20,089 nt of DNA from Nitrospira bacterium HGW-Nitrospira-1 (GCA_002839535.1 PGYF01000007.1:1-20089); one strand, 5' to 3'; shown: positions 8,875 to 16,326, counted from the stretch's first letter. Translations and numbers: made by a program. The notes: a model not told the origin generated them from the letters alone.

Positions 8875-8897
8875 CCTCCCCTTAACTTAAGGGGAGG
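8875..8897. repeat. perfect 11-bp-arm palindrome, GC-rich interspersed element
   Basis: Arms CCTCCCCTTAA and TTAAGGGGAGG surround a single central base, in the gap between trpE and the efflux operon. Read on the minus strand it is followed after two bases by GGAGGGG and an AT-rich stretch. The same layout, with arm sequence CCC-TTGAGGGGAGG then AAGGGG, occurs inside trpE at 9823-9866. It could form a hairpin, but no T-tract follows on either strand, so a classical terminator is not supported. A TATATT at 8859-8864 on the minus strand, just past it, could be a -10 box for the efflux operon, but I see no matching -35. Confidence 0.6.
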
Positions 8898-8946
8898 CCA
8901 AGCATGGTCAAATGGTCAATCAGACCGTCTAAAGATAAAATAGCCC

Positions 8947-10479
8947 TTATAAATATTCAAGTGTTTTTATGAGGGCCTCTGCTTTTTTCAGACTCTCGTA
9001 ATACTCGCCTTCAGGGTCTGAATCAGCGACAATACCCGCCCCTGCCTGCACATACGCCCTCCCCTCCTTTATGAGAAAAGTCCTTATGATGATATTCATG
9101 TCCATATTGCCGTTGAACCCTATATATCCGATGGAACCCGTATAAGGACCTCTCCGTGCGGGTTCGATCTCATCAATAATTTCCATGCATCTGACTTTCG
9201 GCACACCGGTAATTGTCCCTCCAGGGAAGGCCGCCCTGATGACGCTGAAGCAGTCTTTCCCATCCGCAAGAAGACCCTTTACATTCGATACGATATGGAT
9301 AACATGCGAATATTTCTCTGTAATCATGAACTCATCTGCGCTGACAGTGCCATAATCCGCCACTTTTCCAAGGTCGTTTCTTTCAAGGTCTATAAGCATA
9401 ATATGCTCTGCGCGTTCTTTTTCATTTAAAAGCAGTTCCGCTCTCATCATTTCATCTTCATTTATGTCCCTGCCCCTCGGCCTTGTCCCTGCGATCGGCC
9501 TTGTATCAACAACCCTTCCAATCACCCTGACAAGCCTTTCAGGCGAAGAACTGACTATATGATAATCACTGAAATCCATAAATGCGGCAAAGGGTGAGGG
9601 GTTGATCTTTCTCAGGATAGTATAGAGCTTCCAGGGGTCTGTGTCTCCTATGTCTGCTGAAATGCGAAGGGAGAGATTTGCCTGGAATATATCGCCTGCA
9701 GCAATATACTCCCTGGTCTTTGTGACCATCTCCATATACTGCTCTTTTTCCATCTCATGCGATATCTTTATCCGATGATGACTATCTGTGCTAATACAGT
9801 CATTAGTAAAGCCGCATACAGCGCCCTCCCCTTCATCCCCTCCCCTCAAGGGCGGGGACATATTACAACCCTGTCCTGTTTTGTCGTTAAAACTGAGCCT
9901 TCTGTGAATATCCTCAATCACATTCTCCGCCTCTCTAACCAGCATATCCCTGGGTCTCGTTACATCTGAATATCCAGGTGCTGTCTCCCGTGCGCCCGGG
10001 CAGACAATTATCCAGCTTTTCTTTTTTAAATGATCAAATGCCATGAGTCTGTCGATCATAAAAAAATGGGCGTCCGGAACACCGAGAACATCTGCTGCGG
10101 TTGCAGGAAGTTTTTCGAGATAATGGACAAAATCATAGCTGAGCATGCCTGCGGCCCCTCCCTGGAAAGGAGGGAGCCCTGTTGCAGGCTCCTGTTTATA
10201 GACATTCACCAGTTCCCGCAGTCTCTGGATCGGGTTTCTGCTTGAGAGTGTCTTCCTGCCATGGCAGTCTATTTCGACAACGCCGTCTTTCACTTTTACT
10301 ATCAGATACGGCTCGATACCGATGAATGAATATCGCGCAATATTCTCCGGGCCTTTCACACTCTCCAGCAAAAAACTGTTGCCGGACTTTACGTCTTCAT
10401 ATATCTCAAAAGGGGCGCAAAAAGGTATCTCTCTGAAAACCGGAGAAAATCTTTCTGTGCTGAATGTTATATCAGACAT
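8947..10479 (-). CDS. trpE: anthranilate synthase component I (or PabB-like paralogue)
   Basis: A 510-residue chorismate-utilising enzyme that converts chorismate plus amidotransferase-delivered ammonia into anthranilate, the first step of tryptophan synthesis. The N-terminal domain includes LLESVKGPENIARYSFIG and LPPFQGGAAGMLSYD (about 102-116). The chorismate-binding domain starts near 245 and contains FQANLSLR, SSPERLVRV, PIAGTRPRG (328-336), LIDLERNDLGKV, GGTITGVPK (420-428) and GPYTGSIGYIG. The Ala in PIAGT favours TrpE, because E. coli PabB has Lys there, but some PabBs also have Ala. Its glutamine amidotransferase partner (trpG/pabA) and other trp genes are not here. Residues about 200-235, the interdomain linker, contain a repeat-derived segment. 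It follows pyrF by 33 bases with no visible Shine-Dalgarno sequence. Confidence 0.88.
   Translation of the reverse strand: MSDITFSTERFSPVFREIPFCAPFEIYEDVKSGNSFLLESVKGPENIARYSFIGIEPYLIVKVKDGVVEIDCHGRKTLSSRNPIQRLRELVNVYKQEPATGLPPFQGGAAGMLSYDFVHYLEKLPATAADVLGVPDAHFFMIDRLMAFDHLKKKSWIIVCPGARETAPGYSDVTRPRDMLVREAENVIEDIHRRLSFNDKTGQGCNMSPPLRGGDEGEGAVCGFTNDCISTDSHHRIKISHEMEKEQYMEMVTKTREYIAAGDIFQANLSLRISADIGDTDPWKLYTILRKINPSPFAAFMDFSDYHIVSSSPERLVRVIGRVVDTRPIAGTRPRGRDINEDEMMRAELLLNEKERAEHIMLIDLERNDLGKVADYGTVSADEFMITEKYSHVIHIVSNVKGLLADGKDCFSVIRAAFPGGTITGVPKVRCMEIIDEIEPARRGPYTGSIGYIGFNGNMDMNIIIRTFLIKEGRAYVQAGAGIVADSDPEGEYYESLKKAEALIKTLEYL
9823..9866 (-). repeat. GC-rich palindromic element embedded in trpE
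   Basis: Within the TrpE interdomain linker the minus strand reads TCCCCGCCCTTGAGGGG, then GAGG, and after a short spacer AAGGGGAGGG. It encodes SPPLRGGDEGEG at residues 208-219. Base composition is unlike the flanking codons and the arms are partly self-complementary. The layout parallels the intergenic palindrome at 8875-8897. It looks like a small interspersed element that landed in frame in a tolerant linker. Confidence 0.55.
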
Positions 10480-10512
10480 AGAGGATATGGGTTCTTTAAC
10501 TGCAACTATACA

Positions 10513-11247
10513 TCATGCGGACGCCATCTCTTTCTGTATCAACTCTATTGCCTTCATCGGGTCCGGCTGGTTCAATATAGCCCTGCCCATTACTAAAAAA
10601 TCAGCGCCTTCCTGTATCGCCTGCTTCGGCGTCATCGTCCGCATCTGGTCGTCAGCCGCTGTCCATGAGGGTCGGATGCCCGGTGTTACGATAAGAAATC
10701 CTCCTCCGCAGTGGCCCCTGATCATTGCCGCCTCTCTCGCTGAGGCAACTACTCCATCCAGCCCTGCCTTTAAGGCAAGCCCTGCAAGATGCCTGACCTG
10801 GGTATTGAGGCTGTGCTGAAGTCCTATCTCATTCTTTAAAGTTTCCTGGGACATGCTCGTCAGAACTGTAACGCCGATTATCTTCGGCTTATTCAGATTC
10901 TCACGGAGACAGAAACTGATGACATCCTCGCGGCATTTTCTCATCATATCCAGGCCTCCAGAGGCGTGGACATTAAACATAAAAACACCAAGCCTTGCAG
11001 CAGCGATACCGGCCCTGGCTGCTGTAGTGGGAATATCATGAAATTTCAGGTCAAGAAATACCTTCCGGTCTCTCTTATGTATTTCATTGATTATCGCGGG
11101 GCCGGCAACAGTATACAGTTCAAGGCCAACTTTAAAAATCTCTATGGCGTCCTTGAACCTGTCGATCAGCTCAATGGCATAATTATATTCAGAAACATCA
11201 AGTGCAAGTATTAATTTCCCTTTGTTTTTTCTTGCCTCTTCAACCAT
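10513..11247 (-). CDS. pyrF: orotidine-5'-phosphate decarboxylase
   Basis: This cytoplasmic TIM-barrel enzyme decarboxylates OMP to UMP, the last step of de novo pyrimidine synthesis. The N-terminal LILALDVSEY binds the nucleotide. The catalytic D-x-K-x-x-D tetrad region is intact as FLDLKFHDIPTTAARA. Further family motifs are FNVHASGG, the VVASAREA region, TPGIRPSW and the phosphate-binding GADFLVMGRAIL. At 244 residues it has the usual bacterial length. An ATG at 11247 is preferred; a GTG one codon earlier is possible. It begins 13 bases after the dcd stop and has only a weak ribosome binding site, which suggests coupling to dcd. Two consecutive genes for pyrimidine nucleotide metabolism fit a small operon. 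Confidence 0.96.
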   Translation of the reverse strand: MVEEARKNKGKLILALDVSEYNYAIELIDRFKDAIEIFKVGLELYTVAGPAIINEIHKRDRKVFLDLKFHDIPTTAARAGIAAARLGVFMFNVHASGGLDMMRKCREDVISFCLRENLNKPKIIGVTVLTSMSQETLKNEIGLQHSLNTQVRHLAGLALKAGLDGVVASAREAAMIRGHCGGGFLIVTPGIRPSWTAADDQMRTMTPKQAIQEGADFLVMGRAILNQPDPMKAIELIQKEMASA

Positions 11248-11260
11248 CACTCGTTAACCA

Positions 11261-11821
11261 TCATAATTTGGGCAGTACAATCCCTTTCTGGGCCTGATAC
11301 TTCCCCTTTTTATCCGCATACGAGGTCAGACAGAGCTCGGCAGCCTCAAGAAAAACAATCTGGGCGATGCCTTCATTGGCATACAACTTCACCGGGAAAG
11401 GCGAGGTATTCGAGACTGAGATGGTAATAAACCCCTCCCATTCAGGCTCCAGCGGCGTGATATTTACGATTACGCCGCTCCTGGCATATGTAGATTTTCC
11501 AAAGCAGATGACATGCGTTTCCCTCGGTATTCTGAGGTACTCCAGTGAACGGCAGAGCAGATAACTGTTAGCCGGTATTTCGCACACATCGCCCTTATAG
11601 TTGAGGAAGTTCTTCTCATCAAAGTTTTTCGGGTCTATAATTCTCTTTTCGCCAGGTTTTGCAGCCGGATTCGGGATTTTGAACTCATCGAAAATCCTTA
11701 TATCATACCCGTATGAGCCTACTCCGTATGAAATCACGCCTTTCCTGACCTGGTCTTCATGGAAGGGCTCAATCATCCCCTTCTGTGCCATCTCTATTAT
11801 CCAGCGGTCATTCTTTACCAT
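11261..11821 (-). CDS. dcd: dCTP deaminase-family protein with atypical active site
   Basis: A 186-residue member of the dUTPase/dCTP deaminase trimer family. It aligns well along its length with the 188-residue proteobacterial type as I recall it: MIEPF, ISYGVGSYGYDIR, IDPKNFDEKNF, KSTYARSG (109-116), ITPLEPEWEG, YANEGIAQ and KGKYQAQKGI. dCTP deaminase makes dUTP for dTMP synthesis. The residues equivalent to E. coli S111 and R115 are present (S110, R114). However, the general-base Glu (E138 in E. coli, in 'TLEFSNT') is replaced by Ser135 here ('TISVSNT'). Whether it is still a deaminase is therefore open. It has AAGGAGA (11834-11840) 12 bases upstream and an extended -10 promoter further up. 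It is the first gene of a dcd-pyrF-trpE cluster. Confidence 0.88.
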   Translation of the reverse strand: MVKNDRWIIEMAQKGMIEPFHEDQVRKGVISYGVGSYGYDIRIFDEFKIPNPAAKPGEKRIIDPKNFDEKNFLNYKGDVCEIPANSYLLCRSLEYLRIPRETHVICFGKSTYARSGVIVNITPLEPEWEGFITISVSNTSPFPVKLYANEGIAQIVFLEAAELCLTSYADKKGKYQAQKGIVLPKL

Positions 11822-11884
11822 CTATTTATATAATCTCCTTTTTTTGCTCTCTACGTATCTCAGCCATAATTTGCGCGTTCGTTT

Positions 11885-11890
11885 ATTATA
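11885..11890 (-). promoter_or_regulatory. extended -10 promoter for dcd-pyrF-trpE
   Basis: The minus strand reads TGGTATAAT, a perfect TGnTATAAT extended -10. The -35 position at 17-base spacing reads CTGTTT, a weak match, as is usual for extended -10 promoters. Transcription would start near 11878 and leave a 5' leader of about 57 bases containing the dcd ribosome binding site. Confidence 0.55.
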
Positions 11891-11968
11891 CCATTACCGT
11901 TTTATGAAAACAGAAATTCCGCATAATTCTTCGTTTATGCCTGCATATTACCCATAAAAAACTGTCAG

Positions 11969-11998
11969 TTGATTCGAACATTACGAAAGGGGTAAGAT
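11969..11998 (+). promoter_or_regulatory. candidate sigma-70 promoter for the Rep-type helicase
   Basis: TTGATT at 11969-11974 and TAAGAT at 11993-11998 are separated by 18 bases. This would give a leader of about 130 bases before the helicase ATG, long enough for further regulation. The match is moderate and the assignment is inference. Confidence 0.35.
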
Positions 11999-12135
11999 AC
12001 AGCCTCGAAAATATAAGAGGCCGTAAATTCTCATTCTGCATTGTCTGAGAGAAGCGTTCAGTCCAAATCAACCGTGCCTGTTTAATCGGTCTGTGCGCAT
12101 CCAGCGCCTGATTATTTTAAGGAGATTTTTGCGTA

Positions 12136-14148
12136 ATGAGCATAGACATAGGAAATAAAATCTCACGACTGAATCCCAAACAGCGGGAGGCTGTTGAAAA
12201 AACAGAGGGCCCGCTGCTCATACTTGCCGGCGCAGGATCAGGCAAGACACTGGTAATCACCTTGAGGGTGGCTTATCTGCTTTATTCAGGGGTCCAACCT
12301 AAATCTGTCCTGGCTGTCACCTTTACAAACAAGGCTGCCAATGAGATGAAGGAACGGCTTTCCTCGATGCTGAGGGCCCAAAAAGGGAATATCCCGATAA
12401 TTTCAACCTTTCATTCACTCTGTCTCGCTATCCTGAGAAAGGATATCCACCTGCTCGGTTACAGAAAAAATTTCATCATCTATGATACATCAGAGCAGTT
12501 GTCCCTTTTACGAAACATCTTGAGCGACATTAGAGCCTATGACAGAAGTTTCAGGCCTGAGGCAATCCTGGAGAAGATAAGCAGTCAGAAAAACGGCTTT
12601 GCTTCTTCAGGCAAGACAGATGAACTGGAGGCCTTTACCGGCGTCGTCTATCCGCGTTACCAGGAGATGTTAAAGGTCATGAACGCAGTGGATTTTGACG
12701 ATCTCCTTCTCCTGACCATACAGCTTTTCAGAGAACATCCCTCTGTGCTTCAGAAATACCAGGACAGGTTCAACTATATTATGGTGGATGAGTACCAGGA
12801 CACCAACAAGGTGCAGTATGAACTCATAAAAATGCTCGCAGGCCAGAAGAAGAACCTTTGCGTTGTCGGGGATGACGACCAGTCCATATATAGCTGGAGG
12901 GGCGCCAATCTATACAATATACTTGATTTTGAAAAAGACTTTCCAGACGCCGCTGTAGTCCGTCTTGAGCAGAACTACCGTTCTACAGGCAATATACTCC
13001 ACGCAGCCAATAGAGTAATCGCCAATAACCGCAAGAGGATGGAAAAATCCCTTTGGACAGCCGGTGGAAAAGGCCCTTTGGTCAATGTATTCAGGGCCTC
13101 TGACAGCGAGCAAGAGGCCCGATGGGTTGCTGACAGGATAGCCTTGATACGATACGAAAAAAATAGCGCATATGAAAATTTTGCGGTTTTATACCGTGCA
13201 AACCTCTTTTCACGTCCCTTTGAAGCAGCGTTGAGGATCAACAGAATTCCCTATACGGTTGTGGGAGGCACGAGTTATTTCGAAAGAAAAGAGGTAAAAG
13301 ACCTTGCAGCATACCTGAAGATAATCGCCAACCCACTTGATGATCTGAGTCTGTTACGCGCAGCAAATGCGCCAAAAAGAGGCCTTGGGCCAACCACAAT
13401 CAGCAGGTTTGCAGATTTTGAGCAAAAGCAATCAATCTCTCTCCTTGAGGCCTTCAGAAAAAACAGCGAAGTTGCCGGCTTGGGGAAAATGGTTGTCGAA
13501 GCTGTCAACAGGTTTACAGAACTGATCGACAGATATTCCGGCCTGTTTCAGAGGCCGGGCGGAATGGCAAGGGCATTGAAAGACCTGACAGAGGAAATCA
13601 ATTACAAAAACTATATTTACGAACTCTATAAGACGCCTGAGGCAGCGATACGGAGGATCGAAAATGTCGATAGCTTCATCCAATCATTGTCCCATTATGA
13701 AGAAACAAACGAGTCTCCCTCTCTCCACGGCTTTCTCGAGACCCTCGCACTGACAGACCTTTCATATGAAAAAACAGAGAAAACCTTTGGCGTAACACTC
13801 ACCTCATTCCACTCTGCAAAGGGACTGGAATTCCCGGTTGTTTTTATCGTTGGGCTTGAAGAAGACATACTTCCCCACAGAAAATCCATAGATACCGACG
13901 GAGACCTCGAAGAAGAGAGACGGCTTTTTTATGTCGGCATAACAAGGGCCATGAAAGAGCTCTATCTTACCTATACCAGACACAGGATTAAATACGGCAA
14001 AAAACTCCGCTCGTCTCCTTCAAGATTCCTGGAAGAGATCCCGGATGATCTCCTGAAAAAGATCGATATGAACGAGGAAGAAGACCCTGAGGACAACGAA
14101 AGAGACGCAAAGGTCTGCTTCTCAAAAATAAAAGAGATATTGAAGTAG
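12136..14148 (+). CDS. rep: Rep/UvrD-family superfamily 1 DNA helicase
   Basis: A 3'-5' ATP-dependent DNA helicase of 670 residues with all SF1A motifs. These are the Q motif LNPKQREAV (12-20), Walker A AGAGSGKT (31-38), Ia TFTNKAANEMKERL and II DEYQDT (218-223). Motif III is GDDDQSIYSWRGA (245-257), IV is LEQNYRSTGNIL, V is SFHSAKGLEFPVVF (557-570) and VI is FYVGITRA (598-605). Its length and 2B region (KRGLGPTTISRF) resemble E. coli Rep (673) more than UvrD or PcrA (about 720), and the extra C-terminal PcrA/UvrD tail is missing. Rep helps replication forks pass protein blocks, while UvrD acts in mismatch and excision repair; which role applies here cannot be decided. A strong AAGGAGA lies upstream of the ATG. 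It ends 11 bases before the convergent peptidase gene, with no terminator visible. Confidence 0.92.
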   Translation: MSIDIGNKISRLNPKQREAVEKTEGPLLILAGAGSGKTLVITLRVAYLLYSGVQPKSVLAVTFTNKAANEMKERLSSMLRAQKGNIPIISTFHSLCLAILRKDIHLLGYRKNFIIYDTSEQLSLLRNILSDIRAYDRSFRPEAILEKISSQKNGFASSGKTDELEAFTGVVYPRYQEMLKVMNAVDFDDLLLLTIQLFREHPSVLQKYQDRFNYIMVDEYQDTNKVQYELIKMLAGQKKNLCVVGDDDQSIYSWRGANLYNILDFEKDFPDAAVVRLEQNYRSTGNILHAANRVIANNRKRMEKSLWTAGGKGPLVNVFRASDSEQEARWVADRIALIRYEKNSAYENFAVLYRANLFSRPFEAALRINRIPYTVVGGTSYFERKEVKDLAAYLKIIANPLDDLSLLRAANAPKRGLGPTTISRFADFEQKQSISLLEAFRKNSEVAGLGKMVVEAVNRFTELIDRYSGLFQRPGGMARALKDLTEEINYKNYIYELYKTPEAAIRRIENVDSFIQSLSHYEETNESPSLHGFLETLALTDLSYEKTEKTFGVTLTSFHSAKGLEFPVVFIVGLEEDILPHRKSIDTDGDLEEERRLFYVGITRAMKELYLTYTRHRIKYGKKLRSSPSRFLEEIPDDLLKKIDMNEEEDPEDNERDAKVCFSKIKEILK

Positions 14149-14159
14149 CAGTTTTTCAT

Positions 14160-15182
14160 TCATACATCGGACTGTTCTTCGCTGTTGCCTCCTTCAGTTT
14201 CATCTTCCTCGTCGCGGTAGTTTTTCAGGCGGCGTTTTGCCGCATAATAACCTGCAATCGTTATGAGCGCTGCAAAGAAAAAGAGCAGCCAGTATATATG
14301 GTCCGCTATGTATGAAATCCATGAATTTTCTATAGACAGACTCTTCTTCCATATCTGCTCAAGCATATCCAGGGAGACGCCAAGATTTTCATATGCCGCC
14401 TGTTCGATTGTCCTCTGTTTTTCAAGGCTGCCAAGGAGTGACCGGAGTTTCGCCTCACCATAATGCTTCACGATAAATTCAATCAAACTCCTGCTTTCCT
14501 CGTATGCGAGGATGAGGCTGTTCGGGGAAGACGGAAAGGTTGCGGTGATATCCTTCAGAGCAATCAGGCGGCTGGAAAGCACAGCCTGTTGCAGCATGTC
14601 CTTTTCTCCTGTTCGCAAAATATCCGCCATGCCGCCGCCGGCCCATTGAGCAACTCCTTCGTCAAGCCACTTGGGGAGCGATGAGTCGCCTATGTGCTGA
14701 TGAAGCAGAATATGTGTCAATTCATGCTTGAACGTGTCTTTAAGGTCAAAGGGGATTCTTCCAATTATTGAGTAATCCATAACAATAAGATTTCTCTCCG
14801 GTATCGCAAAGGCTGTCACCAGCTTATTGCGGGCCATCTCCTGAAACGCATCATTGTTGCAGAGCAATACAACAACCGGGACAGTCTGCAGCTGCAGGCC
14901 CAATTTCGTCTCGACATCAGTCCTGATTTTTCTGTAATCAGAAGCTGTTTGTATTGCCGCATTTTTTAACGGAACTTCGTAACGGACAATAATTTCAGGG
15001 CCATGATACTCTTCCAGCTCTGCTGCACCGGACAATGTAGTCAGCATAAGAATGCAGAACAAAACATTTATCCTGAAAACAGCAGTTGGCAGGGCTGATT
15101 TGACTCGAAAAATGCAGTTGTAGGAAAATTTTGCCGGGATGTGTGAAAAAAAATCTTTATCTGCGCCGGCTTTGTAAGACAT
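14160..15182 (-). CDS. membrane-anchored gluzincin metallopeptidase (peptidase MA-like)
   Basis: A 340-residue predicted zinc peptidase. The HExxH motif is HELTH at 153-157, and the third ligand is probably E175 in KWLDEGVAQW, matching the peptidase MA-like family (HExxH ... lPxWlxEGxA). A hydrophobic segment at about 35-53 acts as a signal peptide or anchor. A second at about 297-315 (YWLLFFFAALITIAGYYAA) is followed by a basic then very acidic cytoplasmic tail. The catalytic domain should therefore be extracytoplasmic. The 34 residues before the first hydrophobic segment are odd, and part of them is encoded by the dispersed element at 15106-15153. No better start codon exists between, so ATG 15182 with GGGGA upstream is kept. 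It follows the CBS gene by 18 bases. Substrate unknown. Confidence 0.78.
   Translation of the reverse strand: MSYKAGADKDFFSHIPAKFSYNCIFRVKSALPTAVFRINVLFCILMLTTLSGAAELEEYHGPEIIVRYEVPLKNAAIQTASDYRKIRTDVETKLGLQLQTVPVVVLLCNNDAFQEMARNKLVTAFAIPERNLIVMDYSIIGRIPFDLKDTFKHELTHILLHQHIGDSSLPKWLDEGVAQWAGGGMADILRTGEKDMLQQAVLSSRLIALKDITATFPSSPNSLILAYEESRSLIEFIVKHYGEAKLRSLLGSLEKQRTIEQAAYENLGVSLDMLEQIWKKSLSIENSWISYIADHIYWLLFFFAALITIAGYYAAKRRLKNYRDEEDETEGGNSEEQSDV
15106..15153. repeat. dispersed AT-rich element, copy B
   Basis: The plus strand starts CGAAAAATGCAGTTGTA, continues through GGAAAATTTTGCC and ends GGGATGTGTGAAAAAAAA. The last 18 bases are identical to copy C at 19871-19888, both copies also share AAAAATGCA at their left end, and the left 17 bases match copy A at 4705 with two mismatches. 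On the minus strand it lies inside the predicted N-terminus of the peptidase gene and encodes the stretch around FFSHIPAKFSYNCIF. Confidence 0.6.
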
Positions 15183-15200
15183 CTGCGTCCCCGGGGAGTA

Positions 15201-15698
15201 TCATTTTAAATTTTTAAGCACCGCCTTCAGAATATCAGCCCTCGATATAATCCCGATGAGCATATCCTTGTCATCCACCACAACCAATCTCCGAATCCCC
15301 CGGTCATCCATCATCTGGGCAGCTTCAGCGATATTCGCATGGGGCTTTATCGTGACTGCCGGAGAAGTCATAATATCTGCTACAATGTCTCCGGACTTGC
15401 GTTCAGGAAGAGGTTTTCCAAATATGTGTTTTAACAGACATTTGAATGTGTATTCTGTTCTCGCCCCTACCACCGACAGGATATCAGCCTGGGTAATAAT
15501 ACCGAACACTTTGTTGTCTTTATCCACTACCGGAAGACCGCTTATATTCTTTTCCGATAAAATACCGGCCACGTGCATGACGTTATCATATTTCAGGACA
15601 GTGATAACATCCCTGGTCATCACATCCTGAACAAGGATCTCGAACCCTATTGTTGATCTTAAATGGCCGGAGGCAATGTCCTTTTGTTTTGTTTTCAT
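15201..15698 (-). CDS. tandem CBS-domain protein
   Basis: A 165-residue stand-alone CBS pair (Bateman module). The first CBS domain runs from about VQDVMTRDVITV to GIITQADILSVVG. The second runs from ADIMTSPAVTIKPHANIAEAAQMM through RRLVVVDDKDMLIGIISRADILKAVL. The linker TEYTFKCLLKHIFGKPLPERKSGD is the type found in soluble single-pair proteins. Such modules bind adenine nucleotides (AMP, ATP, SAM) and often sense energy state; the ligand and partner here are unknown. I chose ATG 15698 because GGAGGG sits directly upstream of it; the alternative GTG four codons earlier would place that site inside the gene. It lies between leuD and the peptidase on the same strand. The 103-base gap to leuD contains only a weak hairpin (AGAGT/ACTCT, 15774-15791) and a repeat fragment. 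Confidence 0.85.
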   Translation of the reverse strand: MKTKQKDIASGHLRSTIGFEILVQDVMTRDVITVLKYDNVMHVAGILSEKNISGLPVVDKDNKVFGIITQADILSVVGARTEYTFKCLLKHIFGKPLPERKSGDIVADIMTSPAVTIKPHANIAEAAQMMDDRGIRRLVVVDDKDMLIGIISRADILKAVLKNLK

Positions 15699-15735
15699 AA
15701 AACCCTCCACAAAAACAGATTCGTATTGTCAAAGA

Positions 15736-15756
15736 TTAACCACGGAGAACACCGGG
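15736..15756 (+). repeat. fragment of a 'ACCACGGAGAACAC'-type interspersed repeat
   Basis: The gap between leuD and the CBS gene contains AACCACGGAGAACACCGGG. It resembles the purine-rich 'accacggagacacggag' short repeats found scattered between genes in many bacterial genomes. A related but different fragment lies at 17934-17960. This is recognition from memory, and only a fragment is present. Confidence 0.35.
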
Positions 15757-15801
15757 CAAATATTAAATATCAAAGAGTCAAGAAATACTCTATCCCTCCC
15801 C

Positions 15802-16326
15802 TCAGTATTTTGCATCTGCAAATTCAACCCAGCCGCCGGCCTCGACAAGCGCCCTGTCAAACCCGGATATGCGATAGGAAAAAGCGTCGCTCTCTTTTCC
15901 GGATGATATCGTCAGGCTGTTTTTGTCAAAATCAATATCAATGCGGGCTCCGATATTTTTATATCTGAAAAGCTTCTCAATATCAGCTTCGGGAAGTTCG
16001 ATCGCAAGCATGCCGCAGTTAAACATATTCTGTCTGAAGATGCGCGCAAAACTCGAAGCAATGACAACATTAATATTATTCATTTCAAAAACCCACGGCG
16101 CATGTTCGCGGGAAGACCCGCAGCCAAAATTAGCGCGCGTTACAATCACCTTCGCATCCTGATTATTCGGGGCCTTTGGGTCAAAACCATCAAGCTGCAA
16201 ATCTTCAAGCATATGGGGCCTCAGGGCCTCCTTCGATATCTCCGTAAGATACCGGGCTGGTATTATCTCATCCGTATTGATATTCGCCCTGTCCAAAAAC
16301 ATGACCTTGCCGCCGAAACTTTTCAT
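15802..16326 (-). CDS. leuD: 3-isopropylmalate dehydratase small subunit
   Basis: The 174-residue swivel-domain subunit of isopropylmalate isomerase, which with LeuC interconverts 2- and 3-isopropylmalate in leucine synthesis. The family motifs are NTDEIIPARYLT near the start, ANFGCGSSREHAPW at about 65-78 (substrate-binding loop of the swivel domain) and IASSFARIFRQNMFNCGMLAIEL. It is of the short type that pairs with about 420-residue LeuC proteins, a group that also includes homoaconitase-like and citraconate/maleate hydratases. LeuD is the most likely role, but no other leu gene is present to confirm it. The ATG overlaps the leuC stop by one base (TAATG), so the subunits are translationally coupled. 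Confidence 0.93.
   Translation of the reverse strand: MKSFGGKVMFLDRANINTDEIIPARYLTEISKEALRPHMLEDLQLDGFDPKAPNNQDAKVIVTRANFGCGSSREHAPWVFEMNNINVVIASSFARIFRQNMFNCGMLAIELPEADIEKLFRYKNIGARIDIDFDKNSLTISSGKESDAFSYRISGFDRALVEAGGWVEFADAKY

Larger units (their letters stand above)
11822..12135. other. divergent intergenic region between dcd and helicase
   Basis: A 314-base region without a gene. It holds the minus-strand extended -10 (11885-11890) and a plausible plus-strand promoter (11969-11998). Two small stem-loops are visible: GCATAA at 11921-11926 with TTATGC at 11935-11940, and GCCTC/GAGGC at about 12003-12022. The plus-strand AAGGAGA ribosome binding site lies near the right edge. The two promoters point away from each other about 80 bases apart, leaving a shared segment where one regulator could act on both. 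I see no tRNA, riboswitch fold or strong operator palindrome. Confidence 0.5.

Noticed and set aside
8903..8918. Short direct repeat on the minus strand, TGACCAT twice, downstream of trpE
   Set aside because: Seven bases twice is too short to support an operator without comparative data.
10138..10176. Inverted repeat CCCTCC/GGAGGG in trpE, resembling the GC-rich element
   Set aside because: It encodes LPPFQGGAAG, a conserved TrpE/PabB motif, so the palindrome follows from the protein sequence and is not an inserted element.
14149..14159. Terminator between convergent helicase and peptidase genes
   Set aside because: The gap is 11 bases with no hairpin; any terminator must lie inside the coding ends and none is evident.
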